A DNA stretch of 64,000 nt from Bacteroidetes bacterium UBA1312 (GCA_002307135.1 DBTQ01000013.1:127270-191269), one strand, 5' to 3'. Positions 7,839 through 16,908 are shown, numbered from the stretch's first letter. Notes: generated by a model not told the origin, from the letters alone. A program made the numbers and translations.

Positions 7839-10037
7839 TTATGCTTTCTTTTTTGTAGCTATTTTTTTAGGTTCGGGCGTAAATTTCATCTCTTTAAGTA
7901 GCCATCCAGCATCACCAAATTTTTCAATAATGAACAGTGTATAGCGAACATCCAACGAAATGTTGCGACACCATTTTTCGTCAAAATAATAATCACTCAT
8001 AGTACCTTCCCAAGCCCTGTCGAAATTTGTACCAATCAGTTCCCCTTTAGCATTCAATACAGGGCTTCCTGAATTGCCACCAGAAGTGTGATTGTCTGCA
8101 ATAAAGGCTATCGGAACAGTACCATTTTGTGCCCATCTGCCGTAATTTTTGGTATTGAATAAGGTTCTCAGCTTGTCGGGCATTGTGAATTCAGGAATTG
8201 ATGGATTGTTTTTTACTACAGCCTCATCCAATGTCGTCTGAAAAGCATATCCGCTAGGACCTTCTGGATCTAAACCTTTTACATGCCCATACGCAATACG
8301 CAATGTACTATTAGCATCAGGATAAAGAGATTCATATTTGCTTTTTACCATCTGTGCTTTCATGTAAAGTCTATTCAATCGAATAAGACTGTCATTATAA
8401 GCGTTTAAAGAAGCTGTTATTTTTTTATCACGTAAGGTGATAATGGCATTATATAATTTCCATGAAGGGTCGTTTGTTATTTTTTTACGATCGGGATTGG
8501 TCGCGATATCATACAATTTTTTGTCAGAAGCTACAGCCGATTTTTCGTAAACAAAGTCGGCCCAAGCAGCATAAGATTTGCCAAACCGAGCTAACTCATC
8601 ATTATAGTATTGAGGTACAAATTGTTTGTTCTTTTCCACAAATAATGGCATCAGTGCCACAAATACATCTTTGTCATTTGCAGCGTCATAATTTTTAAAA
8701 AAAGCGTACCAGTTTTTTGAAATTTTGCTGAGTGTGTCATTTAGCTTTTCTTGGGGTAGTCCGGCATCAATACATTTTAGCATTCTGTTCAGTTCTGCCC
8801 CTTGTTGTATTAATTCAATTCCTAACACTGATTCTCGGATATATTCATTTGCTGCTATGAGGGCATCTCTTGAAGAACTTTTTGCATGAATATTGGCCAA
8901 TAAATTTTTAGCGTATGGTAGTGCCGTGTCCGTGTTTGCCCAGTCTTGAAACTTATGTTCAAACGCTCTTTTCTTTTCCGAAACGTTATTTAAGGTAAGG
9001 CCTCGTACTTCACCTTGCCATTTTTTCCAGCCGTTGGCAATACTAGCACGTTTTGAAGTATATTTTAGAAATACATTCCTATCATTATTCATGTTATTGC
9101 TCCATTCGTTCAATTTTTTTGTTCTTGATTCAATCCGTATTGGATCAATGATTTTATTTATTTGGTCGAGCTGAAGCGAAGTGATATACTCTTGTGTGGT
9201 GCCAGGGAAACCATAAACCATTGTAAAGTCGCCCTCTTTATAGCCACTGGTGTTAATAGTTAAAAACTGTTTTGTTTGATAAGGTTTGTTTTTTGCGTCA
9301 TAATCTGCTGGTAAATTGTTGTCATTTGCATATACACGAAAAACACTGAAGTCTCCAGTATGCCTTGGCCACATCCAATTGTCTGTGTCTCCGCCGAAAG
9401 CCCCAATGCCATTGGGTGGGAATGCTACTAAACGAATGTCGCGATACGTTTCACTAATAATTACCCAATATTGATTTCCATTTGCAAAAGCTCTGATTGT
9501 TGCATCTTTCTTTGTTGTGAAACGAAATCCTTTTTCAAGATTTTTTATACGAATACTTATAATACTATCCCTATGTGATTCTGGCATTTCATCATCAATT
9601 CCATTGAGTATTCTGTCCGTTACATCTTCCATTGAACGCACAAATGTGACTGTTAACCCCGGACAAGGTAGCTCCTCTTTATTACTCATTGCCCAATACC
9701 CCTTTGCAAAATAATCGTTTTGAGTTGACGATAAGCCTTGTACTGATCCATAGCCGCAATGATGATTGGTTAACAATAATCCTTCTGGGGAAATAATTTC
9801 TCCGGTACACCCTCTTCCAAACAAAACCACCGCATTATTAAGCCCTGTTCCATCGGAATTGTACAATTTATTGATCGGAATATCTAATCCAGCACTAATT
9901 ATGTCAGAAGAATTTTTTTCAAAAGTAGCTGGAATTTTCATGCCTTCTTTTGCTGAAGAAGTGCTGAAAAGCCCGAATGACAATACTGTGAACGCTAGTT
10001 CCAATAGATTTGAACGATTAATGTATATCTTTATCAT
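7839..10037 (-). CDS. S46 family dipeptidyl-peptidase, DPP11-like
   Basis: 732 aa exported serine peptidase with an N-terminal hydrophobic segment. The catalytic His lies in LLTNHHCGY (His92/93), the catalytic Asp is expected near the PRHTGDFSVFR stretch, and the nucleophile is Ser656 in GGNSGSPV. Eighteen residues after the nucleophile is Arg674. In S46 enzymes this position is, as I recall, Arg in DPP11 (Asp/Glu-specific) and Gly in DPP7 (hydrophobic P1), so acidic-residue specificity is inferred. The family releases N-terminal dipeptides in the periplasm of peptide-consuming Bacteroidota. The C-terminus ends in a lysine-rich tail. It is monocistronic, with a hairpin after the stop. Confidence 0.92.
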   Translation of the reverse strand: MIKIYINRSNLLELAFTVLSFGLFSTSSAKEGMKIPATFEKNSSDIISAGLDIPINKLYNSDGTGLNNAVVLFGRGCTGEIISPEGLLLTNHHCGYGSVQGLSSTQNDYFAKGYWAMSNKEELPCPGLTVTFVRSMEDVTDRILNGIDDEMPESHRDSIISIRIKNLEKGFRFTTKKDATIRAFANGNQYWVIISETYRDIRLVAFPPNGIGAFGGDTDNWMWPRHTGDFSVFRVYANDNNLPADYDAKNKPYQTKQFLTINTSGYKEGDFTMVYGFPGTTQEYITSLQLDQINKIIDPIRIESRTKKLNEWSNNMNNDRNVFLKYTSKRASIANGWKKWQGEVRGLTLNNVSEKKRAFEHKFQDWANTDTALPYAKNLLANIHAKSSSRDALIAANEYIRESVLGIELIQQGAELNRMLKCIDAGLPQEKLNDTLSKISKNWYAFFKNYDAANDKDVFVALMPLFVEKNKQFVPQYYNDELARFGKSYAAWADFVYEKSAVASDKKLYDIATNPDRKKITNDPSWKLYNAIITLRDKKITASLNAYNDSLIRLNRLYMKAQMVKSKYESLYPDANSTLRIAYGHVKGLDPEGPSGYAFQTTLDEAVVKNNPSIPEFTMPDKLRTLFNTKNYGRWAQNGTVPIAFIADNHTSGGNSGSPVLNAKGELIGTNFDRAWEGTMSDYYFDEKWCRNISLDVRYTLFIIEKFGDAGWLLKEMKFTPEPKKIATKKKA

Positions 10038-10155
10038 ATCCGTTTTTGAGCGTAAAGAAAATAAAAATAGCTAATAATTATGAAAATTTTGGCGCAATTA
10101 TTACATTAGCAGAATATTAGCAGCCAAGAATTAAGAAAAAAATTACCCACATAGT

Positions 10156-12198
10156 ATGAGAAAATACCTTATCCTTACTGTTTTGCTTATTGTAGCTCAA
10201 TTAAATGGACTACAAGCACAATCAACATTTATTGCTCCGGATACTGTTTGTATTAGACAGCCAATAACCATGAAACCTCTTGATACAACAGCATCTTCGT
10301 ATTATTGGAGCTTTTGTTCCGGCTATTTGATGAATAAACCTGATGGTTCAAATTTGGGCAAAACATTTGGTGTTAATAATGCAAATGATATTGAAATTGC
10401 CAAAGACAATAATGGCAACTATTATGGTTTTTTGATTAATCTAAATCCTCCATCTTCAGTTCCTCAGCTTATTCGTCTTGATTATGGAAATTCATTGTCA
10501 AATATACCCACTTATACAAATCTTGGTGATTTGAGTGGAACGCTTCCAGTTGAAGCCAATAGTTTGTTTATTTTGAAGGATGATGCTGGCAAATGGGTTA
10601 TGTTTGTTGTAAGTGGTTATACAGCTGCAACATCTCAATTATTTCGTATGGATTTCGGAACAACTCTTTCTAAAATTCCTAATTGTGTAAATATGGGTAA
10701 TATCGGAGGCTTGCTCAATGTTCCTAAAGGAATCTTCGTTGCTAAAGAAGGTCCATACTGGTATGGTTTTGCAGCAAATCAGGCCGATGATAAGTTAATT
10801 CGTTTTGATTTTGGGACTAACATTTCTAATACACCCAATACCGTAGATTTAGGTAATCCTTCCGGCGCTTTTAGTGGTGCCACAGATATGGCGGCCACTA
10901 AAGATAAGAATGGCAATTGGCACTTATTCGTTACAAATGGCACTACAAACAAGCTTGTCGAAGTTGCAATGGGTAGCTCACTTGCAGCATCTCCAGTAGG
11001 GACTGTTTTAACGCCGAATCCGGACAGTTTGTTTTACCCTACAAGTATAATTCTTGCAAAAGAATGCGGTGTTGATTATGCATTTATTACTAGTGCATCA
11101 AGAAATAATTTAGTAAGAGTGGCCTTTACGGATCTAGCTTCACTAACATTTACAGATATCAGCTGGGAATTTGTACCTGGTCTTAATTCTACAGTAGCAT
11201 TGTCTCATTTTATTCGTGAGCAAGATAATATATATGCTTTTGCATTGAATTCAGATAATTCAATTGGTCGTATAGGATTTACAAACTGTACTAATAGCAG
11301 TCTTCGTTCTTCTACGAATAAATACCCTCCTGCATTCTCTTATGATCAACCCAGCGATTATAGTGTATTCTTGTCTATGAACGAAGGTTTGCCGAATGCT
11401 TCGATGGAATGTCATTTGATACATGCGGAACAAATTCCTGCGATTACTATTGTTGATGATACGCTTGTATGTCAAGGGGATACTGCAAATCTTTATGTTA
11501 TTGCATTCGGTACTGACACATTAAAATGGACTCCAAACTATAATATCACTAATACTTCTACTACTGTTGATGCCTTGTTTACAAAAGTGTGGCCGGATTA
11601 TAGTCGTGCTTATCATGCTATAGCAATATATCCAGATGGTTGTATTGTAGATTCTCCGATAGTAGTAAATGTAAGTAAAGTAAAAGCTGATGCTGGTGTT
11701 GATAGACATATATATGATGGTGCAACAACGGTTCTTGGTGGCCCAATGTCTACTGAAGGCGATAGTTTTATTTATGCTTGGCATCCGACTAATTTTTTAA
11801 ACAATCCATTGTCGGCCAATCCTGTTGCGAGCCCGTTTTACGACGTGACTTATTACTTAACGGTTACTAATAATCGTGGATGTGTTTCTTCAGATACAGT
11901 CACTATTTTTATTGATTGCAACGATTTGAATTTACCAAATGCATTTACTCCGGAAAATCATATTGGTGGTAATGATTATTTTGGTCTGTTGAATAAGAAT
12001 ATTGTTAAGCTCAACTATTTTAAAGTATTTGATAGATGGGGTCAACTTATGTTTAGTACTACAGACCCTTCGCAGCAATGGGATGGAAAGTTTAATGGAG
12101 TTGCAGCGCCTTATGGTGTTTATGTTTGGGAAGCCGATGGTTTCTGTAATACAGGAAAGCGATTTACAAGAGCAGGTAATGTTACCTTAATAAGATAA
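10156..12198 (+). CDS. Secreted beta-propeller-like protein with type IX (type B) sorting domain
   Basis: 680 aa. A signal peptide (MRKYLILTVLLIVAQLNG...) is followed by about six degenerate repeats of roughly 55 aa at residues 60-370, each with a hydrophobic strand and a (D/N)-x-G-x-(W/Y) turn, as in KDDAGKWVMFVV, KEGPYWYGFA and KDKNGNWHLFV; these suggest propeller blades. A PKD/Ig-like part follows around 450-580. The last 90 residues (LPNAFTPENHIGGNDYFG, FKVFDRWGQLMF, WDGKFNG, YGVYVWEADG) are the gliding-associated C-terminal domain recognised by the type IX system. It is predicted to be exported to or beyond the cell surface. The ligand is unknown. Confidence 0.9.
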   Translation: MRKYLILTVLLIVAQLNGLQAQSTFIAPDTVCIRQPITMKPLDTTASSYYWSFCSGYLMNKPDGSNLGKTFGVNNANDIEIAKDNNGNYYGFLINLNPPSSVPQLIRLDYGNSLSNIPTYTNLGDLSGTLPVEANSLFILKDDAGKWVMFVVSGYTAATSQLFRMDFGTTLSKIPNCVNMGNIGGLLNVPKGIFVAKEGPYWYGFAANQADDKLIRFDFGTNISNTPNTVDLGNPSGAFSGATDMAATKDKNGNWHLFVTNGTTNKLVEVAMGSSLAASPVGTVLTPNPDSLFYPTSIILAKECGVDYAFITSASRNNLVRVAFTDLASLTFTDISWEFVPGLNSTVALSHFIREQDNIYAFALNSDNSIGRIGFTNCTNSSLRSSTNKYPPAFSYDQPSDYSVFLSMNEGLPNASMECHLIHAEQIPAITIVDDTLVCQGDTANLYVIAFGTDTLKWTPNYNITNTSTTVDALFTKVWPDYSRAYHAIAIYPDGCIVDSPIVVNVSKVKADAGVDRHIYDGATTVLGGPMSTEGDSFIYAWHPTNFLNNPLSANPVASPFYDVTYYLTVTNNRGCVSSDTVTIFIDCNDLNLPNAFTPENHIGGNDYFGLLNKNIVKLNYFKVFDRWGQLMFSTTDPSQQWDGKFNGVAAPYGVYVWEADGFCNTGKRFTRAGNVTLIR

Positions 12199-12217
12199 GA
12201 CCTTAAAGAATTATAAT

Positions 12218-12250
12218 AAAAAAGTCGTGATGTACATCACGACTTTTTTT
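12218..12250 (+). terminator. Terminator after the type IX cargo gene
   Basis: A 20-base perfect palindrome (GTCGTGATGT facing ACATCACGAC) extended by A and T runs, ending in seven Ts, placed 20 bases after the stop. Confidence 0.9.
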
Positions 12251-12303
12251 ATAGCAAATTGTAAAAAAATAGGTTCTATTAGTTTATGCTATCCCGATAT
12301 AAA

Positions 12304-12311
12304 TAAATTTG
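12304..12311 (+). promoter_or_regulatory. TAAATTTG -7 box upstream of ahpC
   Basis: An exact TAnnTTTG match giving a leader of about 70 nt to the ATG at 12385. A second, weaker box (GAGCTTTG, about 12347-12354) would give a shorter leader. Confidence 0.45.
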
Positions 12312-12384
12312 GAGCACAACGATTTTTCTGCATAGATTTTTTGTGTGAGCTTTGCGCTATAAAATAATTGAAAAAATAAAAAAC

Positions 12385-12957
12385 ATGAACAACAACATTG
12401 TAACTATCGGAAGCCAATTCCCTGAGTTTAAAAAGAAGGCAGTAGTGTCAATCGAAAAAGGTAAAGAATTTCAGGATGTCAGTAATGAAACATTCAAAGG
12501 TCAGTGGGCTGTAATGTTTTGGTGGCCAAAAGATTTTACATTTGTTTGTCCGACAGAGATAGCCGAATTTAATAAGAATTATAGCAATTTTACTGATCGT
12601 GATACTGTGCTTTTAGGTGCATCTACTGATAGTGAATTTGTACATGCTGCATGGCGTAGAGATCATAGCGATTTGCGTGACCTTAAGTTTCCAATGATAG
12701 CAGATACTTCAAAATCATTAGCCGCAGCATTGAATATACTAACGGATGATGATGAAAAAATTGCTTACCGTGCTACTTTTATTATTGATCCAGAAGGAAT
12801 TGTTCGTTGGATTAATATCAACGATTTAAGTGTGGGGCGTAATGTTGCAGAGGTGTTACGAGTATTGGATGCATTGCAAACAGATGAATTGTGTCCATGT
12901 AACTGGACTAAAGGAGAAGAAACTTTATCTAATAAGTTGGCTGCTGAAGTAGCTTAA
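12385..12957 (+). CDS. ahpC: AhpC-type 2-Cys peroxiredoxin
   Basis: 190 aa from the ATG at 12385; an in-frame TTG 33 bases upstream is less likely because it adds a lysine-rich stretch not typical of the family. The peroxidatic Cys55 lies in FTFVCPTE, and the C-terminus has CPCNW (Cys170 and Cys172). The double resolving-cysteine arrangement resembles mycobacterial AhpC, which is recycled by AhpD rather than AhpF. The enzyme reduces hydrogen peroxide, organic hydroperoxides and probably peroxynitrite in the cytoplasm. An AhpD-family gene follows 77 bases downstream. No OxyR-type gene is nearby. Confidence 0.92.
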   Translation: MNNNIVTIGSQFPEFKKKAVVSIEKGKEFQDVSNETFKGQWAVMFWWPKDFTFVCPTEIAEFNKNYSNFTDRDTVLLGASTDSEFVHAAWRRDHSDLRDLKFPMIADTSKSLAAALNILTDDDEKIAYRATFIIDPEGIVRWININDLSVGRNVAEVLRVLDALQTDELCPCNWTKGEETLSNKLAAEVA

Positions 12958-12980
12958 TGATCTTATCAAATATTATTAGG

Positions 12981-13009
12981 AAAGCCTGCCTATTTTTCAG
13001 GCAGGCTTT
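12981..13009 (+). terminator. Hairpin between ahpC and ahpD
   Basis: An 11-bp stem AAAGCCTGCCT/AGGCAGGCTTT with a 7-base loop and only a short T-run. It may end part of the ahpC transcripts or set the ratio of the two products. Confidence 0.7.
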
Positions 13010-13034
13010 CTAGTTAATTTAAAAATAACATATT

Positions 13035-13619
13035 ATGTCTATTCAAAACGAAACCATTCAAAATCTATTTTCAGACTTGGGGATTGATGCGGCGTATGAA
13101 TCGGTTGCCTTATTGCAATTGGAGCATGTAGATAGCCGGTTTTTAAAGGATATGAAGCTCAATGTAGCTAATGTGCTCAGTGGTACTAATATAGAGCGTA
13201 AACAAGCTATTCTGCTAGCATTGTCAGTTGCTGCCAATGAAAGAAATAATCTGCTGTCTATTGCATTTAAATCATTGGCGATAAAAGAAGGAGCTTCGGA
13301 TGCGGAAATTGCAGAAGTGTTTGCTTGTGCGTCATTGATGGCTGCCAATAATATTTTATACCGTTTTCGTCACTTCGTGCATGAAGTGCCATTTTATGAA
13401 AATGCTCCGGCAGGTATGCGGATGAGCACCATGATGAATCCTGTATTAGGGAAAGAATTTTTTGAATTGATGAGTATTGCCATATCAGCTGTAAATGGAT
13501 GTGAGCGTTGTGTAAAGGCTCATGAGCATTCCGTTAAACAACTTGGTTCATCAGAAGCCAGAATATTTGATGCTGTGCGAATAGCTGCGGTTATCAAAAG
13601 TTTGTGTGTTGTGATTTAG
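13035..13619 (+). CDS. ahpD: AhpD-family alkylhydroperoxidase
   Basis: 194-aa all-helical protein of the carboxymuconolactone decarboxylase/AhpD family. The redox motif CERCVKAHEH supplies Cys156, Cys159 and the proton-relay His163 (CxxC-x3-H). AhpD passes electrons from lipoamide-linked dehydrogenases to AhpC, and the neighbour has the AhpC form that accepts them, so the pair is probably a complete peroxide-reduction system. A bare hairpin separates the genes, so partial co-transcription is likely. Confidence 0.88.
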   Translation: MSIQNETIQNLFSDLGIDAAYESVALLQLEHVDSRFLKDMKLNVANVLSGTNIERKQAILLALSVAANERNNLLSIAFKSLAIKEGASDAEIAEVFACASLMAANNILYRFRHFVHEVPFYENAPAGMRMSTMMNPVLGKEFFELMSIAISAVNGCERCVKAHEHSVKQLGSSEARIFDAVRIAAVIKSLCVVI

Positions 13620-13639
13620 TTTTTTATTTACGATATAAA

Positions 13640-13691
13640 TTACACGAAGAAGACCTGAACATATAAATACGTTCAGGTCTTCTTCGTGTAA
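13640..13691. terminator. 21-bp perfect-stem hairpin between ahpD and infC
   Basis: Arms 13640-13660 and 13671-13691 are perfectly complementary (ACGAAGAAGACCTGAAC core) around a 10-base loop. There is no T-run. It stands between convergent stops and probably terminates in both directions. Confidence 0.75.
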
Positions 13692-13707
13692 CAATATTAG
13701 TTAAGTA

Positions 13708-14265
13708 CTATTTCTTTTTCTTAGGAGTGAAAATTGCAATCATTCTTCTTCCTTCCATTTTAGGCATACTTTCTAATGTGCCGACATCAGCAAGGCGTTC
13801 CGCAAATTTTAATAGAAGTAATTCTCCACGTTCTTGGAACATAATAGCACGTCCTTTAAATTGCACATAGCATTTTACTTTGTCTCCATCTTTTAAGAAG
13901 TTCTCAGCATGTTTTGATTTAAAATCAAAGTCATGATCATCTGTATTAGGCGTAAAACGAATTTCCTTAATTTCAGATTGTTTCGATTTCGCTTTCTGTT
14001 CTTTGTCTTTCTTTTTCTTTTCGTACAAAAACTTTTTATAGTCAATGATACGACAAACGGGAGGAGTCGCATTCGGTGATATTTCTACCAAATCCACTTC
14101 TTTTTCTTCGGCCATTCGAAGTGCTTCTGCCAGTGAGCAAACGATAGGTTCAGCGTCATCTCTTATCAGTCGCACTTCCTGCGCTGTTATTTCATCGTTT
14201 AGACGGTGTTCATTTTGCACCGTTCTAGGTCTAAATGGTACTCTTCCTTTAGGTCTTTTTTGCAT
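13708..14265 (-). CDS. infC: Translation initiation factor IF-3
   Basis: 185 aa. The N-domain shows NEHRLNDEITAQEVRLI and DLVEISPNATPPVCRIIDYKKF, followed by a lysine-rich linker helix and the C-domain (KEIRFTPNTDDHDF, KCYVQFKGR). IF-3 binds the 30S subunit and polices initiator tRNA and start codon choice. It starts at an ordinary ATG, not the AUU that permits self-regulation in enterobacteria. It lies 62 bases after thrS, probably in one transcript. The usual downstream partners rpmI and rplT are absent here. Confidence 0.95.
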   Translation of the reverse strand: MQKRPKGRVPFRPRTVQNEHRLNDEITAQEVRLIRDDAEPIVCSLAEALRMAEEKEVDLVEISPNATPPVCRIIDYKKFLYEKKKKDKEQKAKSKQSEIKEIRFTPNTDDHDFDFKSKHAENFLKDGDKVKCYVQFKGRAIMFQERGELLLLKFAERLADVGTLESMPKMEGRRMIAIFTPKKKK

Positions 14266-14327
14266 TAATGGTTTTTAAATGAAGCCAAAAATAATGTTTT
14301 TTATGATTGTAAATTGTTTTATTAATA

Positions 14328-16274
14328 CTAATTTTTTGTGCCGGCAGTTTGCTCCTTGATAATATTTGTTAAAAATATTACGAATTCTGTATTCAGCATC
14401 ACTCCTTGGTCTCCTTCGCCATGTTTACGCACAGCTACTTTCTGTTCATTCATTTCTTTTTCACCTACAATCAACATATAAGGTGTTTTCATGAGTTCTG
14501 TGTCGCGTATTTTTTTGCCTATTTTCTCTTGTCTGTCATCTACAGATGCTCTGATATCGGCGGCTTTTAGCAGTTTTACAACTTCTAATGCATAGTCACC
14601 AAACTTATCACTAATAGGTAATACTTTTACTTGTTCTGGTGCTAGCCAAACAGGAAAATTTCCTGCACAATGTTCTAAAAGAACGGCCGTAAAGCGCTCC
14701 ATAGAACCAAATGGTGCACGGTGGATCATTACTGGACGCTTCTTAGTATTGTCTGCATCTACATACTCTAATTCAAAACGTTCTGGAAGGTTGTAGTCAA
14801 CTTGAATAGTCCCCAATTGCCAGCTTCTTCCTAGTGCATCTTTCACCATGAAGTCCAATTTAGGTCCATAGAAAGCAGCTTCTCCATACTCTACAACAGT
14901 ATTTAATCCTTTTTCGGCAGCAGCTTCAATAATGGAATTTTCAGCAATTAACCAGTTCTCTTCAGATCCGATGTATTTACTACGATCTTCTTGATCACGT
15001 AGTGAAATTTGTGCTGTGAAATCATGAAAGTCCAGTGATGTGAATACATACATCACTAGGTCAATTACCTTTTTAAATTCTTCTTTTACTTGTTCTGGAC
15101 GGCAGAATAAATGCGCGTCGTCCTGTGTAAATCCTCGTACTCGAGTTAAACCATGTAATTCGCCACTTTGCTCATAGCGATAAACCGTGCCAAATTCTGC
15201 CAAGCGTAATGGAAGATCTTTGTATGATCGTGGTGATGATTTGTAAATTTCGCAATGATGTGGACAATTCATTGGTTTGAGCATAAACTCTTCACCTTCG
15301 TTGGGTGTAGTAATGGGACGGAAAGAGTCTTTGCCATATTTGTCCCAATGCCCAGAAGTGACATACAATTGTTTACTGCCAATATGGGGTGTGATAACAG
15401 GAAGGTAGCCACTTTCTATTTGTGCTTTTTGCAAGAACTGTTGTAAGCGCTCACGAAGCATTGCACCTTTAGGTAGCCATAAGGGTAAGCCACTGCCTAC
15501 TTTTTCAGAGAAAGTAAATAGTTCTAATTCTTTCCCCAGCTTACGATGGTCGCGTTTTTTTGCTTCTTCAAGTAATAGCAAATAGTCGTCTAATTCTTTT
15601 TGTGAAGGGTAGGTAATACCATACACTCGAGTAAGCATTTTGTTTTTTTCATTGCCGCGCCAGTAAGCACCTGCAATATTGGTCAGTTTAATAGCTTTTA
15701 TAAAGCCGGTATTGGGTATGTGTGGACCACGGCATAAATCAGTGAATGCACCTTGTGAATAGAAAGTGATTTTGCCATCTTCTAAACCCTCTAGCAATTC
15801 TATTTTATAAGGATCTTCTTTTTGGGTAAAATATTCGATAGCGTCGGTTTTGGCCACTTCTTTTCGGAGGTATTGGTTTTTTTGTCCTGCCAATTCCTTC
15901 ATTTTCTTTTCAATTTTGGCAATTTCTTCTTCTCCAAAAGCAGCACCACCAAGGTCAATATCGTAATAGAATCCATTGTCTATTGCAGGTCCAATTCCAA
16001 ATTTGGTGCCTGGGAAAATAGACTCAATAGCTTCTGCTAAAAGGTGTGCTGACGAATGCCAAAAAGTACTTTTGCCACCTTTGTCATCCCATGTGAGTAG
16101 TTTTAAATGAGCATCGTTATTGATTGGTCGCATGGCATCAATTATTTCGCCGTCCACTTCTGCTGCAAGTACTTTTCGTGCGAGTCCTTCACTTATGGAT
16201 TTCGCGATGTCTATTGCTGAGCTGCCTTTCGAATATGAGCGTTGAGCGCCGTCTGGGAATGTAATTTGTATCAT
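14328..16274 (-). CDS. thrS: Threonyl-tRNA synthetase
   Basis: 648 aa class II synthetase. It shows the TGS domain (MIQITFPDGAQ...), the editing domain with HSSAHLLAEAI, motif 2 region RLAEFGTVYRYEQSGELHGLTRVRGFTQDDAH, zinc-site MNCPHHCEIY, and motif 3 HRAPFGSMERF, followed by the anticodon-binding domain. It charges tRNA-Thr in the cytoplasm. Length and motif order are standard. A TACATTTG box stands 23 bases upstream of the start, and no T-box or long leader is visible. Confidence 0.97.
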   Translation of the reverse strand: MIQITFPDGAQRSYSKGSSAIDIAKSISEGLARKVLAAEVDGEIIDAMRPINNDAHLKLLTWDDKGGKSTFWHSSAHLLAEAIESIFPGTKFGIGPAIDNGFYYDIDLGGAAFGEEEIAKIEKKMKELAGQKNQYLRKEVAKTDAIEYFTQKEDPYKIELLEGLEDGKITFYSQGAFTDLCRGPHIPNTGFIKAIKLTNIAGAYWRGNEKNKMLTRVYGITYPSQKELDDYLLLLEEAKKRDHRKLGKELELFTFSEKVGSGLPLWLPKGAMLRERLQQFLQKAQIESGYLPVITPHIGSKQLYVTSGHWDKYGKDSFRPITTPNEGEEFMLKPMNCPHHCEIYKSSPRSYKDLPLRLAEFGTVYRYEQSGELHGLTRVRGFTQDDAHLFCRPEQVKEEFKKVIDLVMYVFTSLDFHDFTAQISLRDQEDRSKYIGSEENWLIAENSIIEAAAEKGLNTVVEYGEAAFYGPKLDFMVKDALGRSWQLGTIQVDYNLPERFELEYVDADNTKKRPVMIHRAPFGSMERFTAVLLEHCAGNFPVWLAPEQVKVLPISDKFGDYALEVVKLLKAADIRASVDDRQEKIGKKIRDTELMKTPYMLIVGEKEMNEQKVAVRKHGEGDQGVMLNTEFVIFLTNIIKEQTAGTKN

Positions 16275-16297
16275 TTTTCTTCTTTTAAAAAGATGTG

Positions 16298-16305
16298 CAA
16301 ATGTA
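16298..16305 (-). promoter_or_regulatory. TACATTTG -7 box of thrS-infC
   Basis: An exact TAnnTTTG match on the minus strand, 23 bases before the thrS ATG. Confidence 0.55.
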
Positions 16306-16375
16306 AGTGTTTCTTATTTAGTAGTAAGTGTTATATGGTAAGTGTCAAGATTGTTCGCCAAATTCATTTGGGCAC

Positions 16376-16410
16376 AAAAAAACCACCAGTATTTAAACCG
16401 GTGGTTTTTT
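16376..16410 (-). terminator. Terminator of the lipocalin-like lipoprotein gene
   Basis: CCACC/GGTGG stem lengthened by A-run and T-run pairing (AAAAAAACCACC ... GGTGGTTTTTT). It follows the lipoprotein stop at 16429 in the minus direction and gives a U-tract there. Confidence 0.8.
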
Positions 16411-16428
16411 CAAAATAATTGACCCGGT

Positions 16429-16908
16429 TTAGAATTTGGTAAATGTTTGCGTGTAGTAATACACTGTTGGCGCAATAGAAGGTGAAGTTTGAATTGTTTG
16501 GGAATAAGATATCGTAAATGTTAGTGAGCTGATTTTTGTAATAGTAGCTTCAATATATTCTTGCCCAATTGTGTATGTAGCATTGTTTAATACAAGCGTT
16601 TTGTTGTTGTTTTTTACGCTCCATTGAAATGGTAATTGATCAGATTCTGCACCACATTTTTTTGTAGATGTAAACTGAGCACCATTAAATGCATCACTGA
16701 AAGTGATATAGTCATCACTCTTACAATTTGGGAAGCTTGCATAAATATCTGTAACTATATCAGTGCCTAGATAATTGTATTTTGCTGTGTATGCAGTTAT
16801 TTTCCATTTTCCGTTCCGCAAGACATCATTTGCTACATCTGCTGTATTTGTTTTGGTGCAAGATGCAAATGATAAAAGAATTGCAACAAAGAGTAATAAT
16901 TTTTTCAT
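16429..16908 (-). CDS. Lipocalin-like lipoprotein
   Basis: 159 aa with lipobox (FASC, Cys17). The mature part has GKWKITAY, PNCKSDDYITF, a KKCG cysteine, WSVKNNNKTLVL and the terminal FTISYS strand. A Trp-containing first strand followed by a Cys-x3-Asp segment is typical of the small lipocalin-like domains found in many Bacteroidota lipoproteins. It probably sits in the outer membrane or periplasm; the ligand is unknown. It has its own terminator and a possible TACTTTTG promoter at 16961. Confidence 0.75.
   Translation of the reverse strand: MKKLLLFVAILLSFASCTKTNTADVANDVLRNGKWKITAYTAKYNYLGTDIVTDIYASFPNCKSDDYITFSDAFNGAQFTSTKKCGAESDQLPFQWSVKNNNKTLVLNNATYTIGQEYIEATITKISSLTFTISYSQTIQTSPSIAPTVYYYTQTFTKF

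Noticed and set aside
7759..7944. Plus-strand 61-codon frame after miaA
   Set aside because: It runs through the terminator hairpin and into the antisense of the S46 gene, with no similarity to any protein.
13620..13707. rpmI or rplT downstream of infC
   Set aside because: The 88 bases hold only a long hairpin and no ribosomal protein frame.
16275..16375. T-box or attenuator in front of thrS
   Set aside because: The leader is only about 20 nt from a TACATTTG box; no specifier stem or antiterminator can fit.
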